This document shows positions 9,952 through 21,354 of a DNA stretch of 64,000 nucleotides, piece after piece; the stretch's first letter is position 1; each line of letters begins with the position of its first letter. The stretch covers positions 12,385,912-12,449,911 of the forward strand of contig QXEO01000531.1 in assembly GCA_007115705.1 (NCBI GenBank), written 5' to 3'. This stretch comes from Dactylis glomerata. Taxonomy: Eukaryota > Streptophyta > Magnoliopsida > Poales > Poaceae. The translations under genes and the position numbers were made by a program. Under the pieces are notes generated by a model that was not told the origin of the DNA, searched no databases, and was given only the letters and a program-made list of their open reading frames with translations.

Positions 9952-10878
9952 TGTCGGGGGGATGACCCCCGGTAGGGTCAAGAGACTAGAAAGATACAAG
10001 GTCTATGGTTGACTTCATGCCGGTTGACCAAGGAAGGGCCTGGCCGGAATATAGGAGCATCGGCCAGGCCGGCATATATATGTATCCCGGCTAATGGCCG
10101 GATATGCCGGATTAACCAGGATACTGACTGTGGAGTGCCGGCATATACTTAGATATGCCGGCCTATCTATTTGGTGTGTTGTGCAGGATCATGGAGGCCG
10201 GATTACTCGTCCTTCATAGGTCGTTGGTCCGGCATATATGTCCAGGATATGGCTAATGGTCATATCCGGGATACAGAAGTCAGCCAAGGTGTCATGTCCC
10301 TACAATCAAGGAGAGACTCTGCTCAGTATGGAGAGGGATCATGTTGACAGGGTGCACAGTGGTGGTCTACCTACCCTCACTGTGTACAAGTACAGCCCTT
10401 ACCTCACCAAGGTAAGGTCACAGTCCAAGAAGTACAAGGTACAGGGATATGAAGTCCCATCGAGAGCAATCAGGGAGAAAGTCAAGGGTCGCTGCCTTCG
10501 TCAGCAAGTCCTATTTGGAGTGTAGTTCGTGTCTCCTGGTCTTATGTGACCGTTGTAACCCTGGCCACCACTATATAAGGTGGCATAGGGAGCCCTGGTA
10601 AAGGGTTGGTCACTCTGTGTTCCAGCACTTAGCAGTTCATCTTCCTCCTCTAGCAGAGAGCTTGGAAGCACCGTTGTTATATACTCCATCGATCTAAATA
10701 TATAACCAGTAGAGCAGGAGTAGGGGTGTTATCTCCTTACGAGAGCCCCGAACCTGGGTAGATCAGTGTTCCTTTCTGTCGTGCTTTTTAGCTCGTTCCC
10801 CTCTCTCGAATCCTCTAGCATCTAGTTCGGCCCCCATTTAAGCCATCCTATGGCATATGTTGTTTCACCACGACGACA
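9952..10878 (+). repeat. 3' LTR of element A (927 bp)
   Basis: Starts TGTCGGGGGGATGACC just after the polypurine tract and ends CGACGACA, giving matching TGTCG/CGACA ends. A CTATATAAGG promoter motif lies inside. The right flank CTCGT is the presumed target duplication. The 5' LTR is outside the window, so the age cannot be estimated. Confidence 0.8.
10571..10580 (+). promoter_or_regulatory. TATA box of the element A LTR
   Basis: CTATATAAGG in the 3' part of the LTR is the usual position for the LTR's U3/R promoter. In the 5' LTR the same motif would drive genomic RNA synthesis; here in the 3' LTR it would point into element D. Confidence 0.6.
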
Positions 10879-10883
10879 CTCGT

Positions 10884-11340
10884 AACCCTTGCTTAGATTG
10901 GAGGCAACACAAGGAGGCGATCTCAAGACATTAAAGATGAAGATGAAGCCCTCTACCTATGTCAAAACCATCAATGGAGTCAACAACTATACCAAGCTTG
11001 GAGGAAAACCAGAATAGGAATAGAAGGGACCCAATTCCCTAATCCTAGAACCTAAGTAGTTAGGGTAATTCTGTAGTAAGCCAACTGCAATAGTTGTAGT
11101 CCTTGTTAGTCTTCTAGTTGTTCTTTCTCATTTGTAATCGCCAGAACTAAATCTCTACCTGTTAAGGAGGTTCTGAAGATCTTCTGTATGCTGAAAATTG
11201 TAATCCTATAGACATACCTTGGACCTGCAATGTTTCTATTGTACCACTCTGATCGATGTAATACTAGTCAGACGTTGTTTCATTGGTGTTATGTCAACGA
11301 CTTGCATACTACACATGCAGTGGTATGCTGGGTCACCACA
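10884..11340 (+). repeat. Element D 5' LTR, 3' remnant
   Basis: Ends GGTATGCTGGGTCACCACA immediately before a tRNA primer site. The last about 150 bp are recognisably the reverse complement of 24923-25100, so the same LTR family is present inverted further right. The left part of the LTR was separated by insertion of element A. Confidence 0.65.
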
Positions 11341-11342
11341 GT

Positions 11343-11354
11343 TGGTATCAGAGC
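11343..11354 (+). other. Primer binding site of element D (initiator tRNA-Met type)
   Basis: TGGTATCAGAGC, complementary to the 3' end of initiator methionine tRNA, two bases after the LTR end. It fixes the plus orientation of element D. Confidence 0.8.
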
Positions 11355-14189
11355 CAACGCTTTGACCCTAGGATTAAAATCCTTTAATAGGAGACTTGTA
11401 GGTTTGGTAGTGACTATAGGAAGCCATCTTATCTAAATCAATTCTTCTTATGACTTGAGATGGATATTCAATAAAAGAATACTCCTGACACACTTGAGTC
11501 AAATTTCTTACCTGTCTTCTTAAGTGAAGTTAGATATCTTGTTCCATACCAAGTAGTTATGACATATTAGAACCTTACACAATGGATGGAAGTAGATTAC
11601 AATTGGTATACAATACATGGTAGTCCAAAGAGAGGATACAACCGGAATGGGAACTATCCTATTGGAAGAAGTATACCAAGGTCATCATGTTAAACTCGAG
11701 TCATCTAAAATTGTAGTAGTATGATGTTAAGTGATGAAGTGAAGCTATGTAAGGTAGTAGGACCTCAAGTTAAGTCATGTATGTGGATACTCAAGAATTC
11801 AATATACAAGTAAAAGGTACCAATAGTATAAACACTATCGTGTTGGATTCACATGAGAATCTTTACATGATGGAGTAGAACCTATAATGGAACCAGCAAT
11901 TTCACGCTGAGGAGGAAGTTCCTCAAGGAGAATGATGAATGAAGTGTTCCAAACCCTGGTTACTAGGCTAAATATGAAAGGACAATAGTCCTAGCTAGAG
12001 TAGATTTATCAAAGCACAATAGAGAACCCCATGAACATCATGGAGTTGTGTGAACCATGCTTAGCGAAGTAGGTTTTTAGAATAGCTATGCTAGAAGTTT
12101 GAGAGAACATGTGAGCATAGTCTTCATTAGAATGGAAGGTAAGTTATAGTATAATAGGGAGGCACGTATAGGTCAGCTATAAAGACTCACAAACCCATTT
12201 TGTTCAAATTATTTGGTTGCAATTGAGCAACTGAATTAAATATTGAGACAAAGAGTAGTAGTCCACCACTATGTGCAATATAGCACAATATAAACCTATA
12301 TTACTTGGTGCTATAAAGTACACATCTAAGCCTGAATTAAAGAAATGTTTTACTCAACAGGCTTATGATGAGGTATGTTGGCAGCACACATTTGGATTCT
12401 TCTTGGATTTTTTTTGATTGACTAGATCCATACATGAAGTTTAACTTTGGTATGCAAGTGCATGTTGCATTATCAGGTTCTTACTTCCTGGTATTGGTCT
12501 AGAGGGTTCAAATTCATGTGAGGAGAGATGAATTCCTAAGGCAGACAAGACAAAGAGGAAGAAATCACAAGGAGATGGAAGCCAAACAAGAAGGGAATGC
12601 AAGTGAAGTCACCTTAGATGTGACAATCAAAAGGATTCTAATGGTGAATTTCTTGCAAATCAAGATCCGAAAGAAGGAGTATGATTAGAAGAACCACTAA
12701 TTAGGTTAGCTACAATTGAGTTTGAGGTATTTGAGCTCGTTGTTATGCAGCCTTGGTTATGCTTAGTACATCACGGGTCGATTGAGGTGTTGTAGTACCG
12801 ATGATTCATTCCGGTATTGCCTGCTTCTTTACTCAGCCTGGGAGTGGTAACCCCAATAACCCTTGTCGCTAGTGTGACTAAGACACATAATATTTCTGTA
12901 TAACTTTGACCCCTAGTCCCAAAATCTTGAATTGTAGATTGGTGGTTAAGATGTTAGCAACATCTTTCCTTATCTTAGAGTTGTAGTCTTTGCCTACGGA
13001 CCAAGACTTGTGAGGTTTTCGTAGATTTCGTGTAGAAAAAATGATGATCCATTGAAGCCATTGATTCGTTTATGTCCCTATTAGTTCATATTATGTTCAA
13101 CTTATACAATTGCCTATCGTGGATGTCCTCCTGTACAAGAGAAACTCTGCCGGATTTCTCCCGTGGCTTTGTATATACCCTACCATTCGAATATGGATTG
13201 ATAGCGATGGGAAAACCCAATTCTCATCAACCTTTAGAACTTTTGGGAATGTGCATACCTCTGGAAGTGGAATAGAAGACCTACCTAAACGCATAATTGA
13301 AGGATTCATACTAGATATCCACAATTGTGTGGGTACACCGCAGATTTCTTCGAGAGACCATTAGGAAAGCCTAAGGGGGAGAGTACGCCGTAAGTTGGAA
13401 GAACTAGACCAAATCAGTTGGAGTAAGAAGGAGGTTTAGACTAAGATGAGATTAGCCTTATGGAAGCTCATCAGAATGGAAGTTGAGGTTTATACCTCAT
13501 GGAAGCAACAACTAGACCTTAAACTTGACCAAAAGGAGTAATTATACTTTCAAGAAGCAAAAATTGGGGAGAAACCAAAGATGATGGAAGTTGGAGGAAG
13601 TAAATTTGAATGACACTTCCCTAAGATTCACCGTAGCTCCATTAGGAGAGCAGTGAAGGAGTTAGATAATTCTGGACCATGAACCACACCTAGTATGAAC
13701 CACAGTGGGTACCTTTTCGAGCATAATGGACAAAGATCAAATTTACGAAGGTGAACCGAAACCCTAGATTAGATAGGCTAAATGAGTCTAATCCATTCCC
13801 TGGAATTGAACCTTTAGGTATGCCTATACCTTGACGGACCTCTTAAGTGTTATTTTGAGCTCCGTGAAACCTTATTTTATAAACCATAACTAGACCTGAA
13901 GTAGAAGGTTGATACCCTACTATGGAGACCCCACCAAAACAGCTTGTAAAAAAATAAGTAAACAAAGGAGGCTAAAAGTATTGGATTCACCAAAAGTGTT
14001 GGAAGAAAACGTCGGATTGATCCCAGTGATAATTGTTCAGAATCAGACAAAGAGGATTCAAGAGATGTTCTGGTCAAAGAGGTAAGATCTATATCCAATC
14101 AATTGGAGGAGGAGTTGCAACATGGATGATAACAACAACAAGTTCATCCCACAACGTACAAGAGCCCAAACTTCGGGACAAAGGTTATT
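11355..14189 (+). other. Element D interior, no intact gene
   Basis: About 2.8 kb, AT-rich. The longest frames are under 90 codons and overlap in different frames (13072-13364); I could not match them with confidence to gag, protease, RT or integrase motifs. Either the interior is heavily decayed or the element was non-autonomous from the start. Confidence 0.5.
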
Positions 14190-14204
14190 TTAAGGGGGAG
14201 AGTC
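14190..14204 (+). other. Polypurine tract of element D
   Basis: TTAAGGGGGAGAGTC directly precedes TGTAACATCCC at 14205, the start of the 3' LTR. Confidence 0.7.
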
Positions 14205-14713
14205 TGTAACATCCCAGGATGTGAGACTAGAAATAAATAGGAAACCGAAGTGTGCATTGCATTCATGCATAGAAAATCTGGGAAATTTTCACGCTTTTAA
14301 ATAAAACTTGTCAAAGTGATTGAGGTTTCACTTTAGTTGATGAAACTGAAGTAGCTCATCAACTGAAGCATGATAAACTTCAACATGACCTTTGTTAACA
14401 ACCTTGTTATGGGTAGAGATAATTATAAGAACTAAAAGAGATGAATGTGCGGTAGAATTAATATAATAACACATCATTTTAGGACCTTATATCCAATTCT
14501 ACCATGATCACCATGTTATCTCTTGAACCTTAATCATTGAAACCATGCCTAGCATAAGGAAAGACAACATAAGTCTTAACCTTGAATCTTGTTCTATCTT
14601 AGACCTGGATTCCTAATCTTCCTGATCCAAATCTATTTATCTCCAGAACAAGGAGAGAGTCTATATCAAATCCAATATCATTCCTATCTCTTGAGATAGA
14701 ACCTTAGGGTATA
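14205..14713 (+). repeat. Element D 3' LTR, left part
   Basis: Begins TGTAACATCCCAGG after the polypurine tract and runs until GTATA (14709-14713), the left target duplication of element B. The continuation after element B is 24805-24922. Confidence 0.65.
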
Positions 14714-15047
14714 CGACGAGGGTTAACTCGGCAAATGTCCAATATGAAGGACTTAGGATCGGGGGAGTAGGGCGTCGGATGAACTCGAAGGTAAATCAGT
14801 CAAACAAGGTGTGTATTGAAAGTAAACGTGGTGGTGAACTTGGCTTGCTTTCAATCTGTCCCTCACCGTCCTCTCCTGGCCCCTATATATAGGTGGCCAG
14901 GTCTCAAGGAAAGGGAGGGGTCGGATACATATTACAACATCGGTATACGACATGAACTCGTATTTCGACTAGGATTACACTTGGGCCTAGCTTAACGGGC
15001 CTCAGGGGTACTTCAAGTAACGGGCTCTATTATCTATACCCTTATCA
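14714..15047 (-). repeat. Element B LTR (3' LTR in element orientation)
   Basis: Direct repeat of 24466-24799. Its first base on the plus strand is C where the other copy has T (TGACGAGGG), so the terminal dinucleotide is mutated. The inner end reads CCCTTATCA. A TATATATAGG-like promoter motif lies at 14884-14893. Confidence 0.88.
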
Positions 15048-15062
15048 GTAGCCCCCGAGATT
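15048..15062 (-). other. Polypurine tract of element B
   Basis: Minus strand AATCTCGGGGGCTAC, adjoining the LTR. It shows that the left LTR is the 3' LTR. Confidence 0.75.
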
Positions 15063-15683
15063 CTACCAGAATTGTAGATTCGGATTGAATCTCAAATCTT
15101 CATATCTTTGACTTGACCAATCTTTTGACTTCTCCTTCTTCCTGTACTAAAAAATAAACATACTTCACTATATTATCTCGCAAGGGGTTTTGATGAACAA
15201 GCCTGACAACTCTAACAGATCAAGAGGTCAGTTAACTGCCAGAACAGATACTTGTCACCTACTTCAAATTCAATCCACTTGGACTTGAATCTGGAAAACT
15301 GGTCAAACCCATTCTTTTGTTGCATTTAGGACTTACAAACAACGAGTCCCAGTGGTTCTCAGGGTACCCAGTGCGTCCACCAGGATTTTCTTCACGTCGT
15401 AGACACGGATAATTACTAGCAGAGCGCATCCATGTGCATATACCAGGCCACACAGGACAGATCCTGGGGTCTTACCTTCACGATATGTTTCAATCATGGC
15501 ATTCGAGCTTTGTCGCGATGACGCAACTCGAGAATCATATGTCGCAGCCTTGTTTGACTGTTTTAGCTCTGAAAATCTTCGGGTTGTCCAACCTTGACTA
15601 ATATAAATTCCCTCCCGATGGGAGTAATTGCACTATTGGAATCTCCTTTCGTCCTCTTTTACTCTCTTAAGAATTTTAAATTT

Positions 15684-15895
15684 TCGTCGGGTGCGCGGCC
15701 AGCGCTCCCGATGGGAGTAGCCCCCGAGGGTATAGTCGAAAGTGTGTTTCGAGTATAGGCTCAAATAAATTTGTCTTCCTTCATCCACCACATAGTAGCT
15801 CATTTGATAATATCGTTGAGTGCGCGATCAGCGCTCCCGATGGTAGTAGCCCACGAGGCTATAGTCTAATATTTTCGGGTATAGACTCAAAAAAT
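15684..15895 (-). repeat. Diverged tandem repeat with extra polypurine-tract-like motifs
   Basis: Two units about 128 bp apart share GTGCGCG(G/A)(C/T)CAGCGCTCCCGATGG-like sequence, followed by GTAGCCCCCGAG (15717-15728) and GTAGCCCACGAG (15846-15857). Read on the minus strand these are near copies of the element's polypurine tract CTCGGGGGCTAC at 15048. They lie between the antisense promoter and the LTR. Confidence 0.65.
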
Positions 15896-16225
15896 GAGTT
15901 TCTCTTCCCTGATACCTCTGTATTTTGTGGAACATATTTCGTCGGGTTCCTTCATCGGCACCAATAGGCAAAATAGCATGCTAGACTTTTTGCTAAATTT
16001 TCTATGAGTATCCATAACTTGTCGCATTGTATCTTAATGCTTTTATTTTCCCGTTACTCGAACGCTTATTACGTCATTAGTAGAATCACTCTATGCGTGA
16101 TTTTGACTGGGCGCTAACCGTTGCTCGTGGGCAGCGCAGTAATTTTACAATTTTTCCTGCCCGTTAGTGGGCTACCGCTTCCGCTTCTTGCGCCATGTCG
16201 CAGCCCACGTTCCTTCGTCATGAAG

Positions 16226-16235
16226 CTTTATAAGG
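16226..16235 (+). promoter_or_regulatory. TATA-like box for the antisense gene of element B
   Basis: CTTTATAAGG on the plus strand, about 150 bp upstream of the ATG at 16383, pointing into the antisense gene. Its placement parallels the TATA box of element A's antisense gene. Confidence 0.5.
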
Positions 16236-16382
16236 GGGATAGTGGGGCTGTTACTGTTTACCAGTTCATTGTCCTTCCATCGCCACCATTGCTGCATCTC
16301 CTTTGCACTTCCGAGCTCCTTTGCAGCCCCCTTGGCATAGCTTCTATAGATGCGCGTCAAAAGCCTTGCCCACAAGAACTAG

Positions 16383-19106
16383 ATGGGGAAGAAGAAGATC
16401 ACCAATGCGTCGACCAGCTGGGTGCCATCGGAGTTCGAACAGTCCGATCTGACCAAGGCCAAGGAGAATGGATTTCTCGCCGGAGGCGACCAAGTCATCT
16501 TCCCCAGCACCGATCGCATCCCCAATCCCCCGAGCGACTATCGGGTGATGTTTCTTGCCTTTCTTCTGCGCGGCTTGTCCTTTCCTGCCCACGAATTTCT
16601 TCGTGGGCTTCTCTTTGTTTATGGCGTGCAGCTTCACCAGCTCACGCCAAATTCCATATTGCACATTGCTTGTTTCGTTACTCTTTGCGAGTCTTTTCTG
16701 GGGATCGATCCTCATTGGACTCTCTGGAAATTTCTCTTCCGCCTTCGCCCTAGTGTCTCTTTGTTGAAGAAACCTGAGCTAGGCGGGGCTGTTGTTTCTG
16801 TCCGCGCTGAGGCGCACTATTTAGAGTTTAACATGGCTGCCTCAGTGCAAGGTTGGAGGAAGAAGTGGTTTTATATCAAAGATCAGAAAATTTCTTCCTC
16901 TGACCAATACGGCATTGCCCCCTTTGATGCCAACAAAGAGCTGAAAAAATTGTCGTCATGGGATTCTCCTCCCACTAAAGCGGAGATGGAAGATATCAAG
17001 CCCTTGCTGGCTCGCATCCAAAGTCTGAAGAATGCAAGTGGAGGTGCGCTGTCGGGTACACAGGTCATGGCGTTCTTCCTGCAGCGGCGGATTCAGCCTC
17101 TTCAACATCGTGTTTCCAAGCTTTGGTCATATTCTGGTTTGGAGGATTCTTCTCGAGTGTCCGCAGCGGACATAGATAAGAAGGATCTTGACAAACGAGT
17201 GAGAGAGCTGACTACTCTCACAAAGGATGATGAGATTCCAGTGTTAGCTGCTGATTTCTTCGACTCCGAGCATCCCTTGCCTGCGGTATGCGCTCTTTTC
17301 ATTCCCCAACTTCTCATTTATTTGCCTTCTCATATTTTGCTACCATTTTCCTGACAATTTTGCGACTTACTTTTGTGCAGGGCCACCAATCCTCTGTTTC
17401 CTGTCCTCCTCTCCCAGAGGGAGGACCTATTCAGGCTGATCCTGTTTCTGCTATGTCTGAAGCCCCCGAGGCTGAGGAAAGCCAGGACGGAGATGATGCC
17501 AAAGATTCACTGGAAGGAACTAGTTCGACTACGTTGCCTCCTCCTGCACATTCAGAAGAACCTAGCCTGGACAAGAAAAGGAAGCGTGTCAAAGAGCTTC
17601 TTTCTTCGAGTACCTCTGCTCCCAAGAATGCGGCCGGGGAGGCCTCTGCTCCCGATGATGATGTTGAAATTTTTGACCTCTTGGATTCGTGAGTCTTTAC
17701 TGACTTGAATACTTATCTTTTATTTGTTTTATTTCTTTCGACTTATGCAAAGTGTTTGCTTTTTGTTCCCTTTTTAGTGACAATGAGAACCCAAAAAGGG
17801 ATGCTGCCACTGCTTCCCTCGTCGATACTCCTGCTGCTAATGAACCGCCTTCTCAAGAGGCTGCTATGGTGGTGAAGTCGCCAGAAGCCCCTATTAAGAA
17901 GGGTAACTCTCGTGCCTGCAAACATCTGAAGAAGGCGACTGTGGCTAGAACTTCCCTCGACACCCATCGAACAGTGGGTTCTGCTGACGATGTAAGTACT
18001 GCTTCTTGTGGCTTGCTCTTTTTATTGCTTGAACTTTTCTTCTCATGTCTTCCTTTTGACAGACTTTGATGAAAAAAATCATCTCTTTGGGCATTGAGTG
18101 TGTCGAGTTCTTGAAGGCTGCTCGGGCTTCTCAGGGTAAGCTCTTTGCTATGTTGTGTCTTCTACCTGTCTCATTTGTCTTTCCATGGTTTTTTTATTCG
18201 ACTTTCTTTCCCATGCTCCGTAGTGCAGATGCTTTGACGATGGCCAATGCTCACATAACATCCCTAGAAGCCGAACTTGAAGCCACCAGGAAGGCTTGGG
18301 ATGTTGCCACTGCTGCCAAGGTCGCTGCTGAGAAGTCTGCTAAGTCAGCAGCAGCCAAGGCGAAGAAAGCTGAGAAGGCACTTGCTGATGCTGATCAGGG
18401 GCTTGTTCAAAGAGAGAGCCATAACCAACCACCTCAATCAGATTTCGGCTCTTGCTGGTGGTAAGTACCATGCTGTTCTCTTTTTGGCTACTTGCTCATT
18501 CTTCTACTTGCTGGTGTTTGCTCATTATCTCTTGTCTCTGTCTTTTGTGTTTTCGTAGAAAATACTGGAGTATCTTTGGCGCCTTTACAGCCGGATGATG
18601 AAGATCCTCTTATGGTTGCAGTGAATTTGCTAGAGTCGAACGGGATATTTGTCCATGAAATTCTCGAGCTGACTTGCCGCATGCTAACGCGGATGTTTGT
18701 CAGGTTGTGGCCGAAGAAAAGGGCGGATGTGCCAACTGCTGACCTCAAGAAACTTGCTGCAGCCTTTGACACCGTCGAAGATCCTATTTTGTTGATGAAG
18801 AGCCGTTCGGTGAAGCGAGGCGCTGAAGGGGCCATTGCACTTGCTTATTCGCATGGCGAGGAGGTTGATTGGGAGAAGGTTAGCTCTTCTCGTGGTCGAC
18901 CTCTTTCAGAGCTGCTAGATTTCTTTGAGAAGGCGAAGAAGTATGCGCTAGGCATCGTGTCGATTATCACTCCTTCGTCGGCTTCTTTGACTTCCACGCC
19001 AGCCTCTTCGACTCCTGCGACAAGTGCGTCGATGCCTCCGCCAAGCGCTGGTGCTACCTCTTCCGCACCTTCTTCCGCCATGGAGCCTGCTGCTGAGGTG
19101 GCATAG
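16383..19106 (+). pseudogene. Element B antisense gene: six exons, PF04195-like domain, one 4-nt deletion
   Basis: Predicted exons: 16383-17285, 17381-17688, 17778-17991, 18063-18135, 18229-18460, 18559-19106. All introns are GT-AG, 71-98 bp, with matching phases; the same borders are visible in element C. Exon 1 encodes MGKKKITNAS and a PF04195-like domain (LLRGLSFPAHEFLRG, YFIKDQ-type KKWFYIKDQ). Exons 2-3 are acidic with DKKRKR and KHLKKA basic patches, exon 5 is an Ala/Lys/Glu coiled coil, and exon 6 is a helical domain (LWPKKRAD, VDWEKV) with a Ser/Thr/Pro tail. Near 18416, GAGAGAGCC replaces C's GAGAGAGGAAGCC, a 4-nt loss that shifts exon 5, so this copy is broken once. About 759 codons. 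Homologous in layout to the gene in element A. Function unknown; possibly nuclear, from the basic patches. Confidence 0.7.
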
Positions 19107-19244
19107 ATTTAGTCTTCCCTTGTAGTCTTCTTTTCTTTTGATGTAGTGAACTCGTTCTTATTTTGCCCAAAATCAGTCAGGGAACTTGTACTCTTTGTAA
19201 ATACTTTGCCTTTATGAAATGTTGTGCTTGATTGAGTTTCTGAG

Positions 19245-20148
19245 TTGTTTCCTCTTGTCTTTTTTTCTTCCAGCGTGAGTGTACTGGTGGATCGTGGTTG
19301 TGGGTCGCCTCCTACCGATGTGTTTCACACTGCGATTCCTTCTGCTCCTCGTTCTTCTCTCCGATGCGCTGAGTACTTGTCGAGGATTTTGAACCCCGAA
19401 GGTCGTTTGTCTTTGATGAAATGTTAGGCGAAAACTGCTATGGACCAGGCCAGTAATCTTATGGCCTGATAAAGCAGGTATCCGTTCTTGAGGATAAAGT
19501 GTCGGGTTTGGTTGCCCAAGTTATGCATCTGAAGGAGTGTGACTCTTTCCTCGTTGATTTTATCGAATCAGCTTGTGAGCATCTGAAGTGTAAGTTTCCT
19601 GCAGACCTGCTCGAATTTCTTGCTGCTACCTTTGCCTTTTGTATTCTAATGAGTTTGGGCCTTCTAGGTACTTGCTTACATCCTGCTCATGAAAACCGTC
19701 GAGTTGCCGAGCGAATCGCAGCTTTGGAGAAGGTATCGAAAGATGCGTCTTCTTTGTGGGTTGACCCGCGGCGCCGCAGTGCCGTTTTCTCCTACAGGAT
19801 CGTGCTCAGCACATTGGGGAGGCTGTGGATGGTTGTCAAAGATCTTTGACGACCATGTACTCCGTTATGCTTCCCCGCAATCCTCCGCCAGGAATCTTTA
19901 AGCAGCTACTCGATGTTTTCAGAACTAGCCAGTGAATTCATCGGCTTATCGAGCTCAACTTAGTGGCCGGTGCCAATTTCGCTCTTGGATGGATACGCAA
20001 GTGGCATCCAAGGCTGAATTATAGTTCCATGTCGCTAAGTTTTCCTCAAGGGGGCGTGAGGCTGCAAGTCCATATGGATGCTACGCTTCAACCGGCGCGG
20101 AGGATCATAGCTAGATTGCTTCGAGAGGATGCGAGCACCATTACATAA
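19245..20148 (+). pseudogene. Second antisense coding segment of element B (decayed)
   Basis: Downstream of the TAG at 19104, coding-like sequence resumes on the plus strand after a CTTCCAG acceptor near 19273. It encodes a SPSRSS-like and EGRLSLMK region, then after a probable intron (GTAAGTTTCC donor near 19590, CTTCTAG acceptor at 19661-19667) a conserved block including LTTMYSVMLP, RIHRLIELN and WIRKWHPRLNYSSM. Element C has the same block intact to DSDQPML (29842). Here the first part is cut by TAG at 19425-19427 where C keeps CAG. It may be alternative 3' exons of the main antisense gene or a separate gene. No recognised family. Confidence 0.5.
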
Positions 20149-20560
20149 ACCCCCTAGGAGTAGATGTTTCGGATCAGCCAATGTTGTAATGCTTGTATTG
20201 TATATATGCTTTGTATGCAGAACGCGAGAGTTTCCGTTTCTGGGTTCTTTTGCCAGAAGTTTTTTTTGTTCTCAAGGCGTTTTTTGCGTTTAGTGCGTTT
20301 GCTGCAATTTTGTTTGAGATATTGAAGACACATAAACTCGAATAGGAGGAACTTTGTCTTTATTTATACTTGTAATGTAAGATACATGGGGTGTCCCAAG
20401 AGATCCGGCCAATGACCCATGTTCTGGATCTAGAGGGCATTGCCCTGGGATTGCTTGTGGCTTTTAATAGCCTTGTTTTTCTACTCTACTTTTGCGTACT
20501 TTCCGCCTATGTTGCCGAAGTCTTTTCCTTGTCTCCTGTGGCTTCTCCTGGATCTGACGG

Positions 20561-21354
20561 CTATACCCGCAGTTTCTTCACTTCTGGCTCTGTTGGATGT
20601 CCTTCGAGTTGTTGTGCAGCTCCTGTAGTCGCGCTTTTTGCCTTGTCTTTGAGTTCTCCATAGTTGGCCATCATGCCAAAATTTTGGGCCATCTTGTGGA
20701 ATTCCTTGTCGCATAGATCCCATAATTCAAAGCTTCCTTTCACCGTGATAATTCCGTTGGATCCTGGCATCTTGAGTACCAGGTATGTATAGTGAGGAAC
20801 TGCCATGAATCGCGAAAACACGGGTCGCCCGAGGATCACGTGATATTGTGATGGCCAGTCCATGACTTTGAAGTCGAGCTTCTCTCTTCTGTAGTTTTGG
20901 CGATTTCCGAAGCAAACGTTGAGTGCTATTTGACCTAGTGGATAATTAGCACTTCCTAGGATGATTCTGTGGAAGGAACAGTATGTTGGTTTCAGGAACT
21001 CTAATGATATGTGCATTGCTCGGAGAGTTTTTGTGTATATAAGATTTATTCCACTTCCTGCATCCATGAATACTCTGTCGACGTCATATGTCCCAATTTG
21101 AGCTTTGAGTACCAGAGGCGCGTTTCCCAGCTGAGGTACTGTTATGGGGTGATCGTCCCTGTTGAATTCTATGGGTTGTTCCAACCAGTGCAGATATTCC
21201 GTTGTTGTTGGAGGCGATGTTACTGCTAGGTTAACTTGGCAAGTTATGCTCTTTTCCTCTTTGTTCGACTTTGGTACTAGTTGTATCTCTGTTGTGATGT
21301 GCCCTTTGGATGGGACATATCCTCCATCATTGTCGTGTCCCTGATTTGGCTGCT
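20561..21354 (-). CDS. Element B aspartic protease region (gag-protease C-terminal part)
   Basis: The minus-strand frame enters from the solo LTR at 21354 and ends at 20561. It carries a retropepsin-like core: KAQIGTYDVDRVFMDAGSG, where DAG-SG replaces the usual DTG/DSG, then GINLIY, and a later ILGRPVFSRF with the conserved ILGR strand. Such proteases cleave gag-pol. The first part reads directly on from gag across the solo LTR once that insertion and its CTGCT duplication are set aside. A stop follows shortly after the protease; RT never follows. The copy in element C is very similar. The apparent methionine upstream lies in the inserted LTR and is not a start. Confidence 0.75.

Larger units (their letters stand above)
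1..10878 (+). mobile_element. Element A: Tat-lineage Ty3/Gypsy LTR retrotransposon, 5' end outside window
   Basis: Order on the plus strand: pol (1-3741), a 6.2-kb 3' region holding an opposite-strand spliced gene (4517-8878), a polypurine tract (9940-9951) and a 3' LTR (9952-10878). Tat-lineage placement rests on the RT sequence, on a decayed first RNase H followed by a second archaeal-type RNase H, and on the long 3' region with an antisense gene, all known traits of that lineage. The gag, the protease and the 5' LTR lie left of the window. The right edge is followed by CTCGT (10879-10883), the expected right copy of a 5-bp target duplication whose partner is not visible. The element entered the LTR of element D. 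Confidence 0.85.

Noticed and set aside
13072..13364. Overlapping short frames in element D as a gene remnant
   Set aside because: Under 90 codons, overlapping in two frames, and without any motif I can assign.
16121..16753. A 210-codon plus-strand frame overlapping the start of the B antisense gene
   Set aside because: It spans the TATA-like box and is out of frame with the conserved PF04195-like exon; element C does not preserve it.
16383..19106. PF04195-like protein as a true DNA transposase
   Set aside because: The domain's database name suggests it, but no DDE triad or terminal inverted repeats are seen; every copy sits within an LTR retrotransposon.
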